A DNA stretch of 64,000 nt from positions 1 to 64,000 of the forward strand of contig USHV01000012.1 in the NCBI GenBank assembly GCA_900554695.1, written 5' to 3'. The DNA is from an uncultured Prevotella sp. Lineage in GTDB: Bacteria; Bacteroidota; Bacteroidia; Bacteroidales; Bacteroidaceae. Under the pieces are notes generated by a model, which saw nothing but the letters and a program-made list of their open reading frames with translations, had not been told where the DNA came from and made no database searches. A program made the translations under genes and the position numbers. Positions within the stretch are counted from its first letter, which is position 1. Every line of letters starts with the position of its first letter. This document shows positions 36,665 to 46,174 of this stretch, one piece after another.

Positions 36665-38113
36665 ATGAATAAGAAAAACAACAGTTTGACGCTATTGCTC
36701 GCTCCGGTATTCTGCATCGTGCTCGCCGGATGCTTCGGCGGACGCATGACGTCGTCGGGACGAGGCGGCGAGGTCGTCGGCGTGAGCGGCAGGGCTTTCA
36801 CCGAGCCGACGCCTTACGGCATGGTTAAGATAAACCGTGGATACTTGCGCATGGGTATGGAGAAGGAAGACAGCCTGTGGGGCAAGCAGACTCCGACGAA
36901 GGATATTTCGGTGGACGGATTCTGGATGGACGAGACCGAGGTGTCAAACTCTAAGTACAAGCAGTTTGTGTTGTGGGTGCGCGACAGCATCGTACGCACG
37001 CGTCTTGCCGATCCTGCATACGGAGGCGACGAGACTTATATGATAACCGAGGATGAGAACGGCGATCCCGTCACTCCGCATCTCAACTGGAAGAAGCCTA
37101 TACCGCGCAAGCCTACCGAGGACGAATTGCGCGCAATAGAGAGTGTATATACCACCAATCCGGTGACAGGCGAGAAGATGCTCGACTACAAACAGATGAA
37201 TTATAAGTACGAGATCTATGACTATACGGCTGCGGCACTGCGTCGCAACAGGCTGAATCCAGAGGAGCGCAACCTCAACACCGATGTTACGGTGAACCCG
37301 GACGAGGTGGTCATGATATCGAAAGACACGGCATACATCGACGACGAGGGACGCATCGTGAGGGAAACCATCAACCGTCCGCTCAGTGGACCGTGGGACT
37401 TCCTAAACACTTACATCGTGAACATCTATCCGGACACGACTTGTTGGGTGAACGACTTCCCGAACTCGGACAACGAGATATACATGCGCAACTATTTCTC
37501 CAATCCTGCATACAACGACTATCCGGTGGTTGGAGTTACATGGGAGCAGGCCAACGCCTTCTGCGCATGGCGTACCGAATATCTGCTCAAGGGTCTTGGA
37601 CCTGAGGCTCGGTTCGTACAGCGTTATCGGTTGCCCACCGAAGCCGAGTGGGAATACGCCGCACGAGGCAAGGATGGAAACGAGTTCCCGTGGGAAGATG
37701 CGGGCGTGAAGAGCGGTGAGGGCTGCTTCTTTGCGAACTTCAAGCCCGACAGGGGCAACTATACCGAGGACGGTAACCTCATAACAAGTAAGGTTGGAAT
37801 ATACTCATCAAACAGTAACGGACTCTTCGATATGGCGGGCAATGTGGCCGAATGGACCAGCACGGTATATACGGAGGCGGGAGTGGATGCGATGAACGAT
37901 CTCAACCCGCAGCTGGAATACAACGCCGCGAAGGAAGATCCGTATAAACTGAAGAAAAAGAGTGTGCGTGGTGGCTCGTGGAAAGACCCTGAGTCGTACA
38001 TCCGTTCGGCATGGCGCACATGGGAATATCAGAACCAGCCGCGGTCGTACATCGGATTCCGCTGCGTGCGCAGTCTGGCAAGTACATCAAGTGGAAAACA
38101 GAAAAAGAAATAA
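36665..38113 (+). CDS. gldK: T9SS ring lipoprotein GldK/PorK
   Basis: 482 residues. Lipid Cys23 follows VFCIVLAG. An FGE-sulfatase fold spans about 50-475 (GYLRMGMEKED, DGFWMDETEVSN, YRLPTEAEWEYAARG, FDMAGNVAEWTS, RGGSWKD, GFRCVRS). GldK/PorK forms the periplasmic ring with GldN/PorN under the outer membrane. It uses the FGE fold structurally, not for sulfatase activation. Confidence 0.96.
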   Translation: MNKKNNSLTLLLAPVFCIVLAGCFGGRMTSSGRGGEVVGVSGRAFTEPTPYGMVKINRGYLRMGMEKEDSLWGKQTPTKDISVDGFWMDETEVSNSKYKQFVLWVRDSIVRTRLADPAYGGDETYMITEDENGDPVTPHLNWKKPIPRKPTEDELRAIESVYTTNPVTGEKMLDYKQMNYKYEIYDYTAAALRRNRLNPEERNLNTDVTVNPDEVVMISKDTAYIDDEGRIVRETINRPLSGPWDFLNTYIVNIYPDTTCWVNDFPNSDNEIYMRNYFSNPAYNDYPVVGVTWEQANAFCAWRTEYLLKGLGPEARFVQRYRLPTEAEWEYAARGKDGNEFPWEDAGVKSGEGCFFANFKPDRGNYTEDGNLITSKVGIYSSNSNGLFDMAGNVAEWTSTVYTEAGVDAMNDLNPQLEYNAAKEDPYKLKKKSVRGGSWKDPESYIRSAWRTWEYQNQPRSYIGFRCVRSLASTSSGKQKKK

Positions 38114-38119
38114 ACAGCA

Positions 38120-38947
38120 ATGACTGAATACAGCAAATACAACATTGTCTATCGTCTGCAGAAGTGGATCGACAGCGTTCCGGGGCAGACTTTCCTCAAC
38201 TATGCTTACAGCTGGGGTGCATCAATCGTTATTCTTGGAACATTGTTCAAACTGACTCACCTGCCCGGAGCCAACATCATGTTGTTCGTGGGAATGGGTA
38301 CTGAGGTCATAGTGTTCTTCATATCGGCTTTCGACCGTCCGTTCGACAAGACGGCGATTGGCATGGATCTGCCTACACATGTGGAGGAACCTGATGCCGA
38401 GAACGCAGAGGATGATAGCGAAAGCGAGGCTGCACCGGCAGCCGCAGCACAGCCGCAGCCGGCAGTTCAGGGCGGAACCATCATCATCGGAACGCCCGGA
38501 ACGGCAGCTCCGGCGGCAGCAGTTGCAGCTCCGGAAGGTGCCGCTGCTGTTGCAAGTGGCGTGGCAGGAGCAACTGTCGTAGCCGGAAACTGGGTGGCAG
38601 GACAGCAACAGAACGGCGAGGAACTGGCCGAGGCGCAGGGCAACTATATCGAGGAGCTGAACAAACTCACCGAGACTCTGCAGAAGGTTTCGGAGCAGAG
38701 CGAGCGCCTGACACGCGACAGCGAGGAGATGGAGATGCTCAACCGCACGCTCACAGGTATATGCCGCGTGTACGAGATGCAGCTTAAGGGTGCCAGCCAG
38801 CAGATTGGAACCATCGACCAGATAAACGAACAGAGCCGCAAGATGGCTCAGCTCATAGAGCAGCTCAACGGTATCTACGCACGCATGATTGAGGCAATGA
38901 CCGTCAACATGCGCGCCGCAGCCCCGGAGGCAGCTCCGAAACAGTAA
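38120..38947 (+). CDS. gldL: T9SS inner-membrane motor protein GldL/PorL
   Basis: 275 residues. Two membrane helices (about 28-70) carry the glutamate TEVIVF in the second helix, a residue needed for proton-driven motors of this family. Residues about 100-160 are an Ala/Pro/Gly-rich low-complexity stretch, followed by a long coiled coil (about 165-260, LNKLTETLQKVSEQSERL). It forms the pentameric stator around GldM and powers the T9SS. Confidence 0.95.
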   Translation: MTEYSKYNIVYRLQKWIDSVPGQTFLNYAYSWGASIVILGTLFKLTHLPGANIMLFVGMGTEVIVFFISAFDRPFDKTAIGMDLPTHVEEPDAENAEDDSESEAAPAAAAQPQPAVQGGTIIIGTPGTAAPAAAVAAPEGAAAVASGVAGATVVAGNWVAGQQQNGEELAEAQGNYIEELNKLTETLQKVSEQSERLTRDSEEMEMLNRTLTGICRVYEMQLKGASQQIGTIDQINEQSRKMAQLIEQLNGIYARMIEAMTVNMRAAAPEAAPKQ

Positions 38948-39010
38948 CTGTTGACCGACCCGCCAGTGTATGGAAACGGCGGCGGGCAATGATATAAAAG
39001 TATAACATAA

Positions 39011-40555
39011 ATGGCAATAAAGAAACGACCTGTATCGCCGCGCCAGAAGATGATCAACCTGATGTACGTCGTCCTCATGGCAATGCTTGCGCTCAACATA
39101 TCGACTGAGGTGCTCAACGCCTTCTCTATCGTTGAGGAAAGCCTCAATCGCACCACCTACAACTCGTCGAAGGAGAACGAAGCCATATTCCGCAACTTCT
39201 CCGAACAGATGAAGGCTAACCCTCAGAAGGTGAAGGAGTGGTTTGAGAAGGCAACGGCGGTGAAACGCATGAGTGACTCGCTATACAACTTCGCGCAGGA
39301 GCTCAAGGTGGAAATCGTGCGCATAGCCGACGGTTCCGACGGTGATGTGATGAACATAAAGAACAAGGATGATCTTGAAGCTGCCAACCAGGTGATGCTT
39401 GCGCCGGGCACAGGAAAGGGCCGCAAGCTCTATAACGCGATAAACAGCTTCCGCTCGCGGATAATATCCATGGTGACCGATCCGCATCAGCGGAGCATCA
39501 TCGAGAGCAATCTCACGACGAAACTGCCTAAAAACGCCGTCACGATGGGCAAGAACTGGCAGGAATATATGTTTGAGGACATGCCGGTGGCAGCAGCTGT
39601 CACCATGCTCTCAAAGTTGCAGAGCGACGTGCGCTACGCCGAAGGCGAGGTGCTGCACACGCTCGTTTCAAACATCGATATGAAGGATATACGTGTCAAC
39701 CAGCTCAGCGCGTATGTCATTCCTGAGTCGCGCACCGTCATAAGCGGCGACATATTCTCGGCCCAGATAGTAATGGCGGCTGTCGATACCACGCAGCATC
39801 CTGAAGTGTATGTGGGTGGCCGCAAGATAAGCGGCAACACTTATCGCTTCACTGCGGGCGGAGTGGGAGAACACTCGTTCGGAGGATACATCACGATGAA
39901 GAACGGCAACGGCGACGTGATACGCCGTGACTTCACGCAGAAATATACGGTCGTAGGACCAAGCGCCACGGTTTCGGCCGACCTTATGAACGTGCTCTAT
40001 GCGGGATATGAGAATCCTATAAGCATAAGTATCCCGGGTGTGCCGCTCAGCAGCGTATCGGCGTCGATGACAGGCGGTTCGTTCCGCTCGATAGGTATGG
40101 GACGCTACATCGCCCGTCCTACGCATGTAGGCCAGGATGTCACGATCACCGTGTCGGCAAATCAGAACGGACGTTCGCGCCAGATGGGCAAATATGTGTT
40201 CAAGGTAAGAAAACTGCCCGATCCGACGGCTTATCTCCAGATAGGTACCGACCGCTTCAGGGAGGGCGGACTCTCAAAGGCCTCGCTCATGGGTGTGAAC
40301 GAAGTGAAGGCAGCCATCGACGACGGCATACTCGACATACAGTTCCGTGTGCAGAGCTTCGAGACGGTATTCTTCGACAATATGGGTAATGCCGTGCCGA
40401 TGTCTTCGGACGGAGCATCGTTCAGCAGCCGTCAGAAGGAGACCTTCAGAAAGCTGTCGAGAAACAAGCGCTTCTACATCTCGCGTGTTACGGCGGTCGG
40501 ACCGGACGGCATCACCAGACGTCTGCCGGGCTCAATGGAGGTCATCGTGAAATAG
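39011..40555 (+). CDS. gldM: T9SS motor shaft protein GldM/PorM
   Basis: 514 residues. A single N-terminal membrane helix (MINLMYVVLMAMLALNIS) is followed by helical and beta periplasmic domains that span the periplasm and touch the GldK-GldN ring. The 63-bp gap to gldL holds a small CCCGCC/GGCGGG hairpin without a T-run, which may tune the GldL:GldM ratio. Confidence 0.96.
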   Translation: MAIKKRPVSPRQKMINLMYVVLMAMLALNISTEVLNAFSIVEESLNRTTYNSSKENEAIFRNFSEQMKANPQKVKEWFEKATAVKRMSDSLYNFAQELKVEIVRIADGSDGDVMNIKNKDDLEAANQVMLAPGTGKGRKLYNAINSFRSRIISMVTDPHQRSIIESNLTTKLPKNAVTMGKNWQEYMFEDMPVAAAVTMLSKLQSDVRYAEGEVLHTLVSNIDMKDIRVNQLSAYVIPESRTVISGDIFSAQIVMAAVDTTQHPEVYVGGRKISGNTYRFTAGGVGEHSFGGYITMKNGNGDVIRRDFTQKYTVVGPSATVSADLMNVLYAGYENPISISIPGVPLSSVSASMTGGSFRSIGMGRYIARPTHVGQDVTITVSANQNGRSRQMGKYVFKVRKLPDPTAYLQIGTDRFREGGLSKASLMGVNEVKAAIDDGILDIQFRVQSFETVFFDNMGNAVPMSSDGASFSSRQKETFRKLSRNKRFYISRVTAVGPDGITRRLPGSMEVIVK

Positions 40556-40603
40556 AACTGACTAAGAATAACAGAAAACGAACATACAACGAGTATATTT
40601 ATT

Positions 40604-41635
40604 ATGAGAAAATTAATGTTCATATTGATTGCGGCATGTGTCGTGCAGAGCGTTTCAGCACAGCCGGCAGCACGTCGGAGGGAACAGCAGCAGGCTGCTG
40701 CGGCAAGCGCGAACGCACTTTCCGTGAGGGCACAGATTTCGTTTCCTACCCAGGCTCCGATGGATGAGGATGTCGTTTGGAGGCGTGATATCTACCGTGA
40801 GATAGATCTCAACGACGAAGCCAACGCCGCGCTGTATTATCCTGTTGAGCCGCTCGGTTCGCAGATGAACCTTTTCACCTATATATTCAAGCTCGTGATG
40901 CGTCGCAGTGTCACGCCTTATGAGTACAGACTCGACGGCAACGAGGTATTCGATGAGTCGGCCAAGGTGAACCTTATGTCCATTCTCGACAATTATCATA
41001 TATTCTATGAGCGCACCGACAAGGGCATACGCATCGACGACAGCGATATTCCGTCGCGTGAGGTGACTGCCTACTACATCAAGGAGTGCGCTTATTACGA
41101 CCAGGCCACCGCCACATTCCATACCAAGGTGGTCGCACTCTGCCCGATACTCCGCCGTGAGGATGACTTCGGCGACGCCACGACTTCATATCCATTGTTC
41201 TGGGTGAAGTATGACGAACTGGCTCCTTATCTCACCAAGCAGACCATCATGACGAGCAATCTGAACAATGCCGCCACGATGAGCGTGGACGATTATTTCA
41301 CCAGAAACCTGTATAAGGGAAAGATATACAAGACATCCAACATGCTCGGAAAGACGCTCGCGCAGTATTGTCCCACCGACTCGGCCATGTCGAAAGAGCA
41401 GAAGCGCATAGAGAACGAGCTGCAGGCGTTCGAGAAAAACATCTGGGGCGATCCGGCACGCAAGGATTCTCTCGACAGCATTGCCAAGTTGGACAAGAAA
41501 GATCTGAAGGCAACGAAGAAAAAGAACCGCAGGTCAGGCAGTAAGTCGGAGACGGTGAAAAAGAAGAGCAAGCAGCCAAGCACTACCACCACATCATCTG
41601 CTGCACGCGTAACGGTGCGCCGTCAGCGTCGTTGA
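40604..41635 (+). CDS. gldN: T9SS ring protein GldN/PorN
   Basis: 343 residues with a signal peptide ending VQSVSAQ. The conserved VVWRRDIYREIDLNDEANAALYYP segment lies near residues 55-78. The C-terminal 50 residues are Lys/Ser/Thr-rich and very basic, probably disordered. It forms the periplasmic ring with GldK and contacts GldM. Confidence 0.95.
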   Translation: MRKLMFILIAACVVQSVSAQPAARRREQQQAAAASANALSVRAQISFPTQAPMDEDVVWRRDIYREIDLNDEANAALYYPVEPLGSQMNLFTYIFKLVMRRSVTPYEYRLDGNEVFDESAKVNLMSILDNYHIFYERTDKGIRIDDSDIPSREVTAYYIKECAYYDQATATFHTKVVALCPILRREDDFGDATTSYPLFWVKYDELAPYLTKQTIMTSNLNNAATMSVDDYFTRNLYKGKIYKTSNMLGKTLAQYCPTDSAMSKEQKRIENELQAFEKNIWGDPARKDSLDSIAKLDKKDLKATKKKNRRSGSKSETVKKKSKQPSTTTTSSAARVTVRRQRR

Positions 41636-41707
41636 TGCCGGTAGGGCGTGCCGTCGGTCAGAAGGTGTAATACAATGATATTATTAACACAATAAATACA
41701 ATTGCTT

Positions 41708-42334
41708 ATGAAGAAGTTTTTTATCTTGGCATTACTGATGATGTCGGCTGTCTTTGCGACAGAGTCATCGGCTCAGGTTAAGTTCGGTCTTAAAGGTGGT
41801 TTGAACGTCACAAGCATGAGTTTCAGTTCTGACTTGTTGGCTGCCAACAACCGTACCGGATTTTTTATCGGTCCGACAGTGTTGTTCTCGTTGCCTATCG
41901 TAGGCCTCGGCATCGATGCGTCTGCCCTTTACGATCAGCGTGAGGCAGAACTGAAGTATGAAGGCCGCGACCCCGAGACGTTCAAGACACAGTCAATCAA
42001 CATTCCTATTAACTTGCGTTACGGCATAGGTCTGGGCAATACTGCAAACCTGTTCTTGTTCGCCGGTCCTCAGTTCGGATTCAATGTAGGAAGCAAGAAC
42101 CAGTCGCTTTTCCAGGATGTAGCATCATGGAAGCTCAGTAGCTCAAACTTCAGCCTTAACTTCGGAGCCGGTGTCATGCTCTTAAATCACCTGCAGGTGT
42201 CTGCCAACTATAACGTAGCATGCGGAAAGACCGGCGACGTGAATGTTATTGACGCCACAACTACTGCAGCCGAAAGCCTCTTCTCAAAGGGACGTTCCAA
42301 CGCATGGCAGGTGTCTTTGGCTTATTATTTCTAA
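41708..42334 (+). CDS. PorT-like small outer-membrane beta-barrel protein
   Basis: 208 residues from ATG 41708; a TTG six bases upstream is less likely. Signal peptide KKFFILALLMMSAVFA ... SSAQ, then an eight-strand barrel (KFGLKGGLNVTSMSF, INLRYGIGLGNTANLFLFAG) ending in YYF. It belongs to the OMP_b-brl_2/PorT-like group. It lies 72 bp after gldN and before the terminator, so it may share the T9SS transcript. Whether it is a T9SS part is unknown. Confidence 0.8.
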   Translation: MKKFFILALLMMSAVFATESSAQVKFGLKGGLNVTSMSFSSDLLAANNRTGFFIGPTVLFSLPIVGLGIDASALYDQREAELKYEGRDPETFKTQSINIPINLRYGIGLGNTANLFLFAGPQFGFNVGSKNQSLFQDVASWKLSSSNFSLNFGAGVMLLNHLQVSANYNVACGKTGDVNVIDATTTAAESLFSKGRSNAWQVSLAYYF

Positions 42335-42458
42335 GCAGAAAAGGATAGAGCCGGTGACGGAAAGTCGGATATGACTGCTTGTGATGCTGTGAAAACGGCA
42401 TCAGACATGCGTTCGCCGACAGCAGATATTCCGTTACGACTTGTCTTAAACGATATTT

Positions 42459-42497
42459 ACTCAGGGCAGAACATGGAGTTTCTGTCCTGAGTTTTTT
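42459..42497 (+). terminator. terminator of the T9SS operon
   Basis: ACTCAGGGCAGAA pairs with TTCTGTCCTGAGT (one mismatch) and is followed by TTTTTT. Confidence 0.9.
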
Positions 42498-42604
42498 ATT
42501 TCCATAATGTCCTTTATCAGCCGTTATATCGGTTCACCCGATAAATATTTCCCGTTTTTCCCATGCCTTATATCCGCCTTTTTTAAGAAAACCCGGACGG
42601 ACAA

Positions 42605-43108
42605 TTACAATTTTTCTTGATTTTATTTTGACAAAATATTTTCGCAAAAGAGATGTAAACGAATGTTAAATCGTATATAATAAAGGACATCCAGGACAAT
42701 GTCGCCCTTTGATATACCCCATAACGTAGTCCGAAAAAATTCATTCCGTGTTCTGATATGGCCCATTTCATCATGCGATAAAGCCCATATTAGGGTGCGA
42801 TATTGCCTATTTCAGCCCCTGAAATGGCCTATTTCGCAAGCCGAAATGGTGCATATTGCAATGCAACGGAATACCACTTAAATATAAGTTATTGATATTC
42901 AATATATTATAAAACCTTTCGTAATTCGCGTATTTGCGGTCGATGGAGAGTCGGCTCGCAAATACGCGCTTATTTTTCGGGGTAGAGAGGAAAACTAAGA
43001 CCGGAAAAGCGGAATCCGGTTACAATTTGAAAGTTGCCTGTATCGTTTTATTCCGGCAGAAGGTTACAATTTGAAAGTTGCCTATGGCGTTTTATTCCGA
43101 CATGAGAA
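42605..43108 (+). repeat. dispersed intergenic element, copy C
   Basis: Same order of blocks as copy A. The head has TATTTTGACAAAATA, a 7-bp-arm palindrome. The 22-bp units start near 42732, 42753, 42776, 42798, 42819, 42842 and 42864. The hairpin CGCGTATTTGCG/CGCAAATACGCG (42927-42968) is a perfect 12-bp stem followed by TTATTTTT. Unlike A and D, the tail block GGTTACAATTTGAAAGTTGCC is present twice in tandem (about 43018 and 43064), a local 46-bp duplication. Confidence 0.88.
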
Positions 43109-43379
43109 AACAGTGACAATTCGGGTTTATACCCCGGTCTTTTTGTTGAGATCAATATCTTTTAGATTTCATCCGGGTGCTTATATTGCGGTGACGACGA
43201 CTTTCATATATCCGGAAAAGACGGTCGACGAAGAATTATTTACTATGTCCGTTATTGTGCAGGTGCGTCTGTCGTTTACCTGCTGTCAGTCAGCAGGTTT
43301 ACTGTCATGCCGATTCTGGACACTGACCGGCACGGCAGCATTGTAAAAGATGGCGCGCATCAAATCAACACTCTTTTCT

Positions 43380-43411
43380 TTTGTCAGATTAGTCATAAAT
43401 AATTATTTTTG
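43380..43411 (+). promoter_or_regulatory. priA promoter (both boxes)
   Basis: TTTG at 43380-43383, 20 bp, then TATTTTTG at 43404-43411: an exact match to the Bacteroidetes primary promoter. Transcription should begin at about 43416-43420, on top of the priA start codon. Confidence 0.8.
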
Positions 43412-43419
43412 CAATGCTT

Positions 43420-45696
43420 ATGGTATATGCAGACATTATCCTTCCTTTGCCTCTCGAAGGCGTGTTCACTTATTCCGTGCCCGACGGTATGACATCCGTC
43501 ATCAAGCCCGGAATGAGGGTCGTTGTGCCATTGGGACGCAGCAAGAAATACATGGGTATTGTGCTGAAAGTGCACGATGTGAAGCCGGAGTTCGAGGTGA
43601 AGGACATCATGTCGCTGCCCGACCGGCATCCGTCCGTCACCGCTTTGCAGTTGCGCCTGTGGCAGTGGATAGCCGAATATTATATGTCGCCGCTGGGCGA
43701 TGTGCTCAAGGCTGCGCTGCCTGCCGGACTGAAAGACGAGGACAGCTATCGCCCGAAGACCGAGCGTTGCGTCACTCTGCCCGAGAAAATGCGCAGCGGA
43801 CAGTCGCTGCACGTGGCGCTGAACATACTCACTCAGTCGCGTGCCAGGAAGCAGAAGGAACTGTTCGAGCAATATCTCTCACTCAGTCATTGGGACGAGG
43901 CGTGCTCCGGTTGCTCACGTGATGACGTTGTGGAACTGACGTGCGAGGAACTTCTGAACGAGGCCCACACCACCACCGCAACGCTGCGGGCGCTTGTCTC
44001 GCGCGGATTTCTCACCACATACGAGCGTGAGGTGGGGCGCATAGGCCACGGCGGAGAGGCTCATCCCGAGAACATGAAGACGTTGGGCGAGGCGCAGCAG
44101 AAGGCTTACGACGAGATACTCGAGACGTTCAAGACCAAGAATGTCACCCTTCTGCACGGCGTGACGTCGAGCGGAAAGACCGAAATATACATACATCTCA
44201 TAGACAAGACCCTGCGCGAGGGCCGCCAGGTGCTCTATCTCTTGCCGGAGATTGCCCTTACGGTGCAGATAATGAAGCGCCTGCGCAATGTCTTTGGCGA
44301 CCGTTTGGGCATATATCATTCCAAATACAGCGACGCCGAACGCGTGGAGATATGGAACCGACAGCTGTCCGACCATCCCTACGGAGTGATACTCGGCGCG
44401 CGCTCGTCGTTGTTTCTGCCGTTCACCAATCTCGGTCTCGTCATCGTTGACGAGGAGCACGAGACGTCGTTCAAGCAGCAGGACCCAGCTCCCCGCTACC
44501 ATGCGCGCTCGGCGGCAATAGTGCTTGCGTCGATGTGCGGCGCGAAGGTGCTGCTCGGTTCGGCCACGCCCTCGGCTGAGAGTTACAACAACGCGCTCAC
44601 AGGCAAGTACGGGCTGGTGAGCATAATGACCCGATACAAGAACATACAGCTGCCTGAGATACAGGTGGTTGACGTGAAAGACCTGCGCCGTCGCAAGATG
44701 ATGAACGGTCCGTTCTCGCCGGCTCTGCTCAAGGCTGTGCGCGACGCGCTGGCCGACGGACGCCAGGCCATACTCTTCCACAACCGCCGCGGTTTCGCGC
44801 CGATGATTGAGTGCCACGTGTGCGGATGGGTTCCACATTGCGACAAGTGCGATGTCAGTCTGACACTACACAAGTCGCTCGGCAGGCTTACGTGCCATTA
44901 CTGTGGCAGTGTGTATTATGTGCCGACCAAATGTCCGTGTTGCGGAAGCACTGAGCTGCGCTCGCGGGGCTATGGCACGGAGAACATTGAGGACCGCGTA
45001 CGCGAGATATTCCCCGAGGCACGTGTGTCACGGATGGATCTCGACACCACCCGTACACGCAATGCATACGAACGTATCATAAACGAATTCTCGTCGGGAG
45101 CCACCAACCTGCTCATAGGCACACAGATGGTGAGCAAGGGTCTCGACTTCGGCAACGTGTCGGTGGTGGGCATTCTCGACGCCGACACCATGCTCAACAA
45201 TCCAGACTTCCGTGCCTACGAGCAGGCTTTCATGATGATGGCGCAGGTGGCAGGACGCGCAGGACGCAAGAGTGGACGCGGAAAGGTGATTCTTCAGACC
45301 CGCAACCCGGAGCTGCCCGTCATCGGAGAGGTGGTGAGAAACGACTACAAGACGTTCTACAAAGAGCTGTTCGAGGAGCGTCGCATGTTTCATTATCCGC
45401 CGTTCTATCATCTCATCTGCGTATATCTGCGCCACCGCAACGCGCAGGTTGCCGACGATGCGGCAGCTGACATGGGACGCATGTTGCGAAGTATGCTCGG
45501 TGAACGCGTGTTAGGACCCGACCGGCCGTCGGTGGCGCGTGTCAAGACCATGAGCATACGCAAGATTGTTATAAAGCTCGAGGCCGGAATAAGTCTGCCC
45601 CGTGTGCGTGCATTCCTGCGCGAACAGCAGTCGTGCCTTATGCAGAACAAGCGTTATTCGACGCTCGAGACCTACTACGACGTCGATCCTTTATAA
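43420..45696 (+). CDS. priA: primosomal replication restart helicase PriA
   Basis: 758 residues from ATG 43420; ATG 43414 in the same frame lies at or before the likely transcript start. The N-terminal 3' DNA-binding domain (VYADIILPLPLEG) precedes a helicase core with Walker A GVTSSGKTEIY, DEEH box IVDEEHETSFKQ and FHNRRGF, and a zinc-binding region of paired CxxC motifs (CHVCGWVPHCDKC, CHYC, CPCC). It restarts stalled forks by loading the replicative helicase. It is complete and of normal length. With so short a leader the mRNA may be leaderless. Confidence 0.95.
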   Translation: MVYADIILPLPLEGVFTYSVPDGMTSVIKPGMRVVVPLGRSKKYMGIVLKVHDVKPEFEVKDIMSLPDRHPSVTALQLRLWQWIAEYYMSPLGDVLKAALPAGLKDEDSYRPKTERCVTLPEKMRSGQSLHVALNILTQSRARKQKELFEQYLSLSHWDEACSGCSRDDVVELTCEELLNEAHTTTATLRALVSRGFLTTYEREVGRIGHGGEAHPENMKTLGEAQQKAYDEILETFKTKNVTLLHGVTSSGKTEIYIHLIDKTLREGRQVLYLLPEIALTVQIMKRLRNVFGDRLGIYHSKYSDAERVEIWNRQLSDHPYGVILGARSSLFLPFTNLGLVIVDEEHETSFKQQDPAPRYHARSAAIVLASMCGAKVLLGSATPSAESYNNALTGKYGLVSIMTRYKNIQLPEIQVVDVKDLRRRKMMNGPFSPALLKAVRDALADGRQAILFHNRRGFAPMIECHVCGWVPHCDKCDVSLTLHKSLGRLTCHYCGSVYYVPTKCPCCGSTELRSRGYGTENIEDRVREIFPEARVSRMDLDTTRTRNAYERIINEFSSGATNLLIGTQMVSKGLDFGNVSVVGILDADTMLNNPDFRAYEQAFMMMAQVAGRAGRKSGRGKVILQTRNPELPVIGEVVRNDYKTFYKELFEERRMFHYPPFYHLICVYLRHRNAQVADDAAADMGRMLRSMLGERVLGPDRPSVARVKTMSIRKIVIKLEAGISLPRVRAFLREQQSCLMQNKRYSTLETYYDVDPL

Positions 45697-45750
45697 CCCG
45701 TTTTTTCTATGTCGGAAGACTGTCTTCACATGGATTTCATGCAATTTTCC

Positions 45751-45811
45751 TGTATATAATAAGTAAGAATTTCTGATATAATAAGTAAGGATTCGTGATA
45801 TAAGAAAATCG
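45751..45811 (+). repeat. short array, about 22-bp period
   Basis: Three units begin at 45751, 45774 and 45796 (spacing 23, 22). The first two read TGTATATAATAAGTAAGAAT and TGATATAATAAGTAAGGAT; the third keeps only TGATATAAG. It begins 54 bp after the priA stop codon. Confidence 0.65.
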
Positions 45812-45943
45812 CAAAGGCGAAGTGGATGAATATTTAATCCGTCTTCGCAAGACGGTATTCTTTATCCACCGATCAAATTTTCTCATCTTTGCGAGGCTGT
45901 TTCCCGAACTTTATCTTACGGAAAGGTTTTTATTATAGCGTGA

Positions 45944-46105
45944 TTAAGCCGTTGTGTTCTTTTATTTAAGCCTGTAATGTCGGGCGGTTAAGCCTTTATC
46001 ATGGTTTATTTAAGTTTATATTATGGTTTATTTAAGCTTATGTCGTGTAGTGTTAAGACTTTTATATTAGTGATGTTAGGTTTATATCATGATGCGGTTA
46101 AGTCC
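45944..46105 (+). repeat. eight-unit TTAAG array, 22-bp phase
   Basis: TTAAG begins at 45944, 45966, 45988, 46010, 46032, 46053 and 46098, with TTAGG at 46076. The spacings are 22, 22, 22, 22, 21, 23 and 22. The rest of each unit is variable, though two neighbours share ATGGTTTATTTAAG. No reading frame survives a 22-bp period, so it is non-coding. Confidence 0.8.
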
Positions 46106-46141
46106 TTGTCATATTCTGATACGGTTCGTTCCATAATATGA

Positions 46142-46174
46142 AAAAGGCTCTTCCGTGGATTGAAAGAGCCTTTA
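46142..46174 (-). terminator. terminator between convergent priA and FadL-type genes
   Basis: AAAGGCTCTT and AAGAGCCTTT form a perfect 10-bp stem. The - strand reads into TTTTT after the stem; it could work in both directions. Confidence 0.75.

Larger units (their letters stand above)
42335..43419. other. intergenic region with terminator, repeat C and priA promoter
   Basis: It holds the terminator at 42459-42497, element copy C (42605-43108) and a full promoter at 43380-43411. The 190 bp between 43110 and 43300 show nothing recognisable. Confidence 0.7.

Noticed and set aside
45944..46105. CRISPR array
   Set aside because: The constant part is only about 5-9 bp, the units are 22 bp and no cas gene is present. 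Repeat and spacer lengths are far below CRISPR values.
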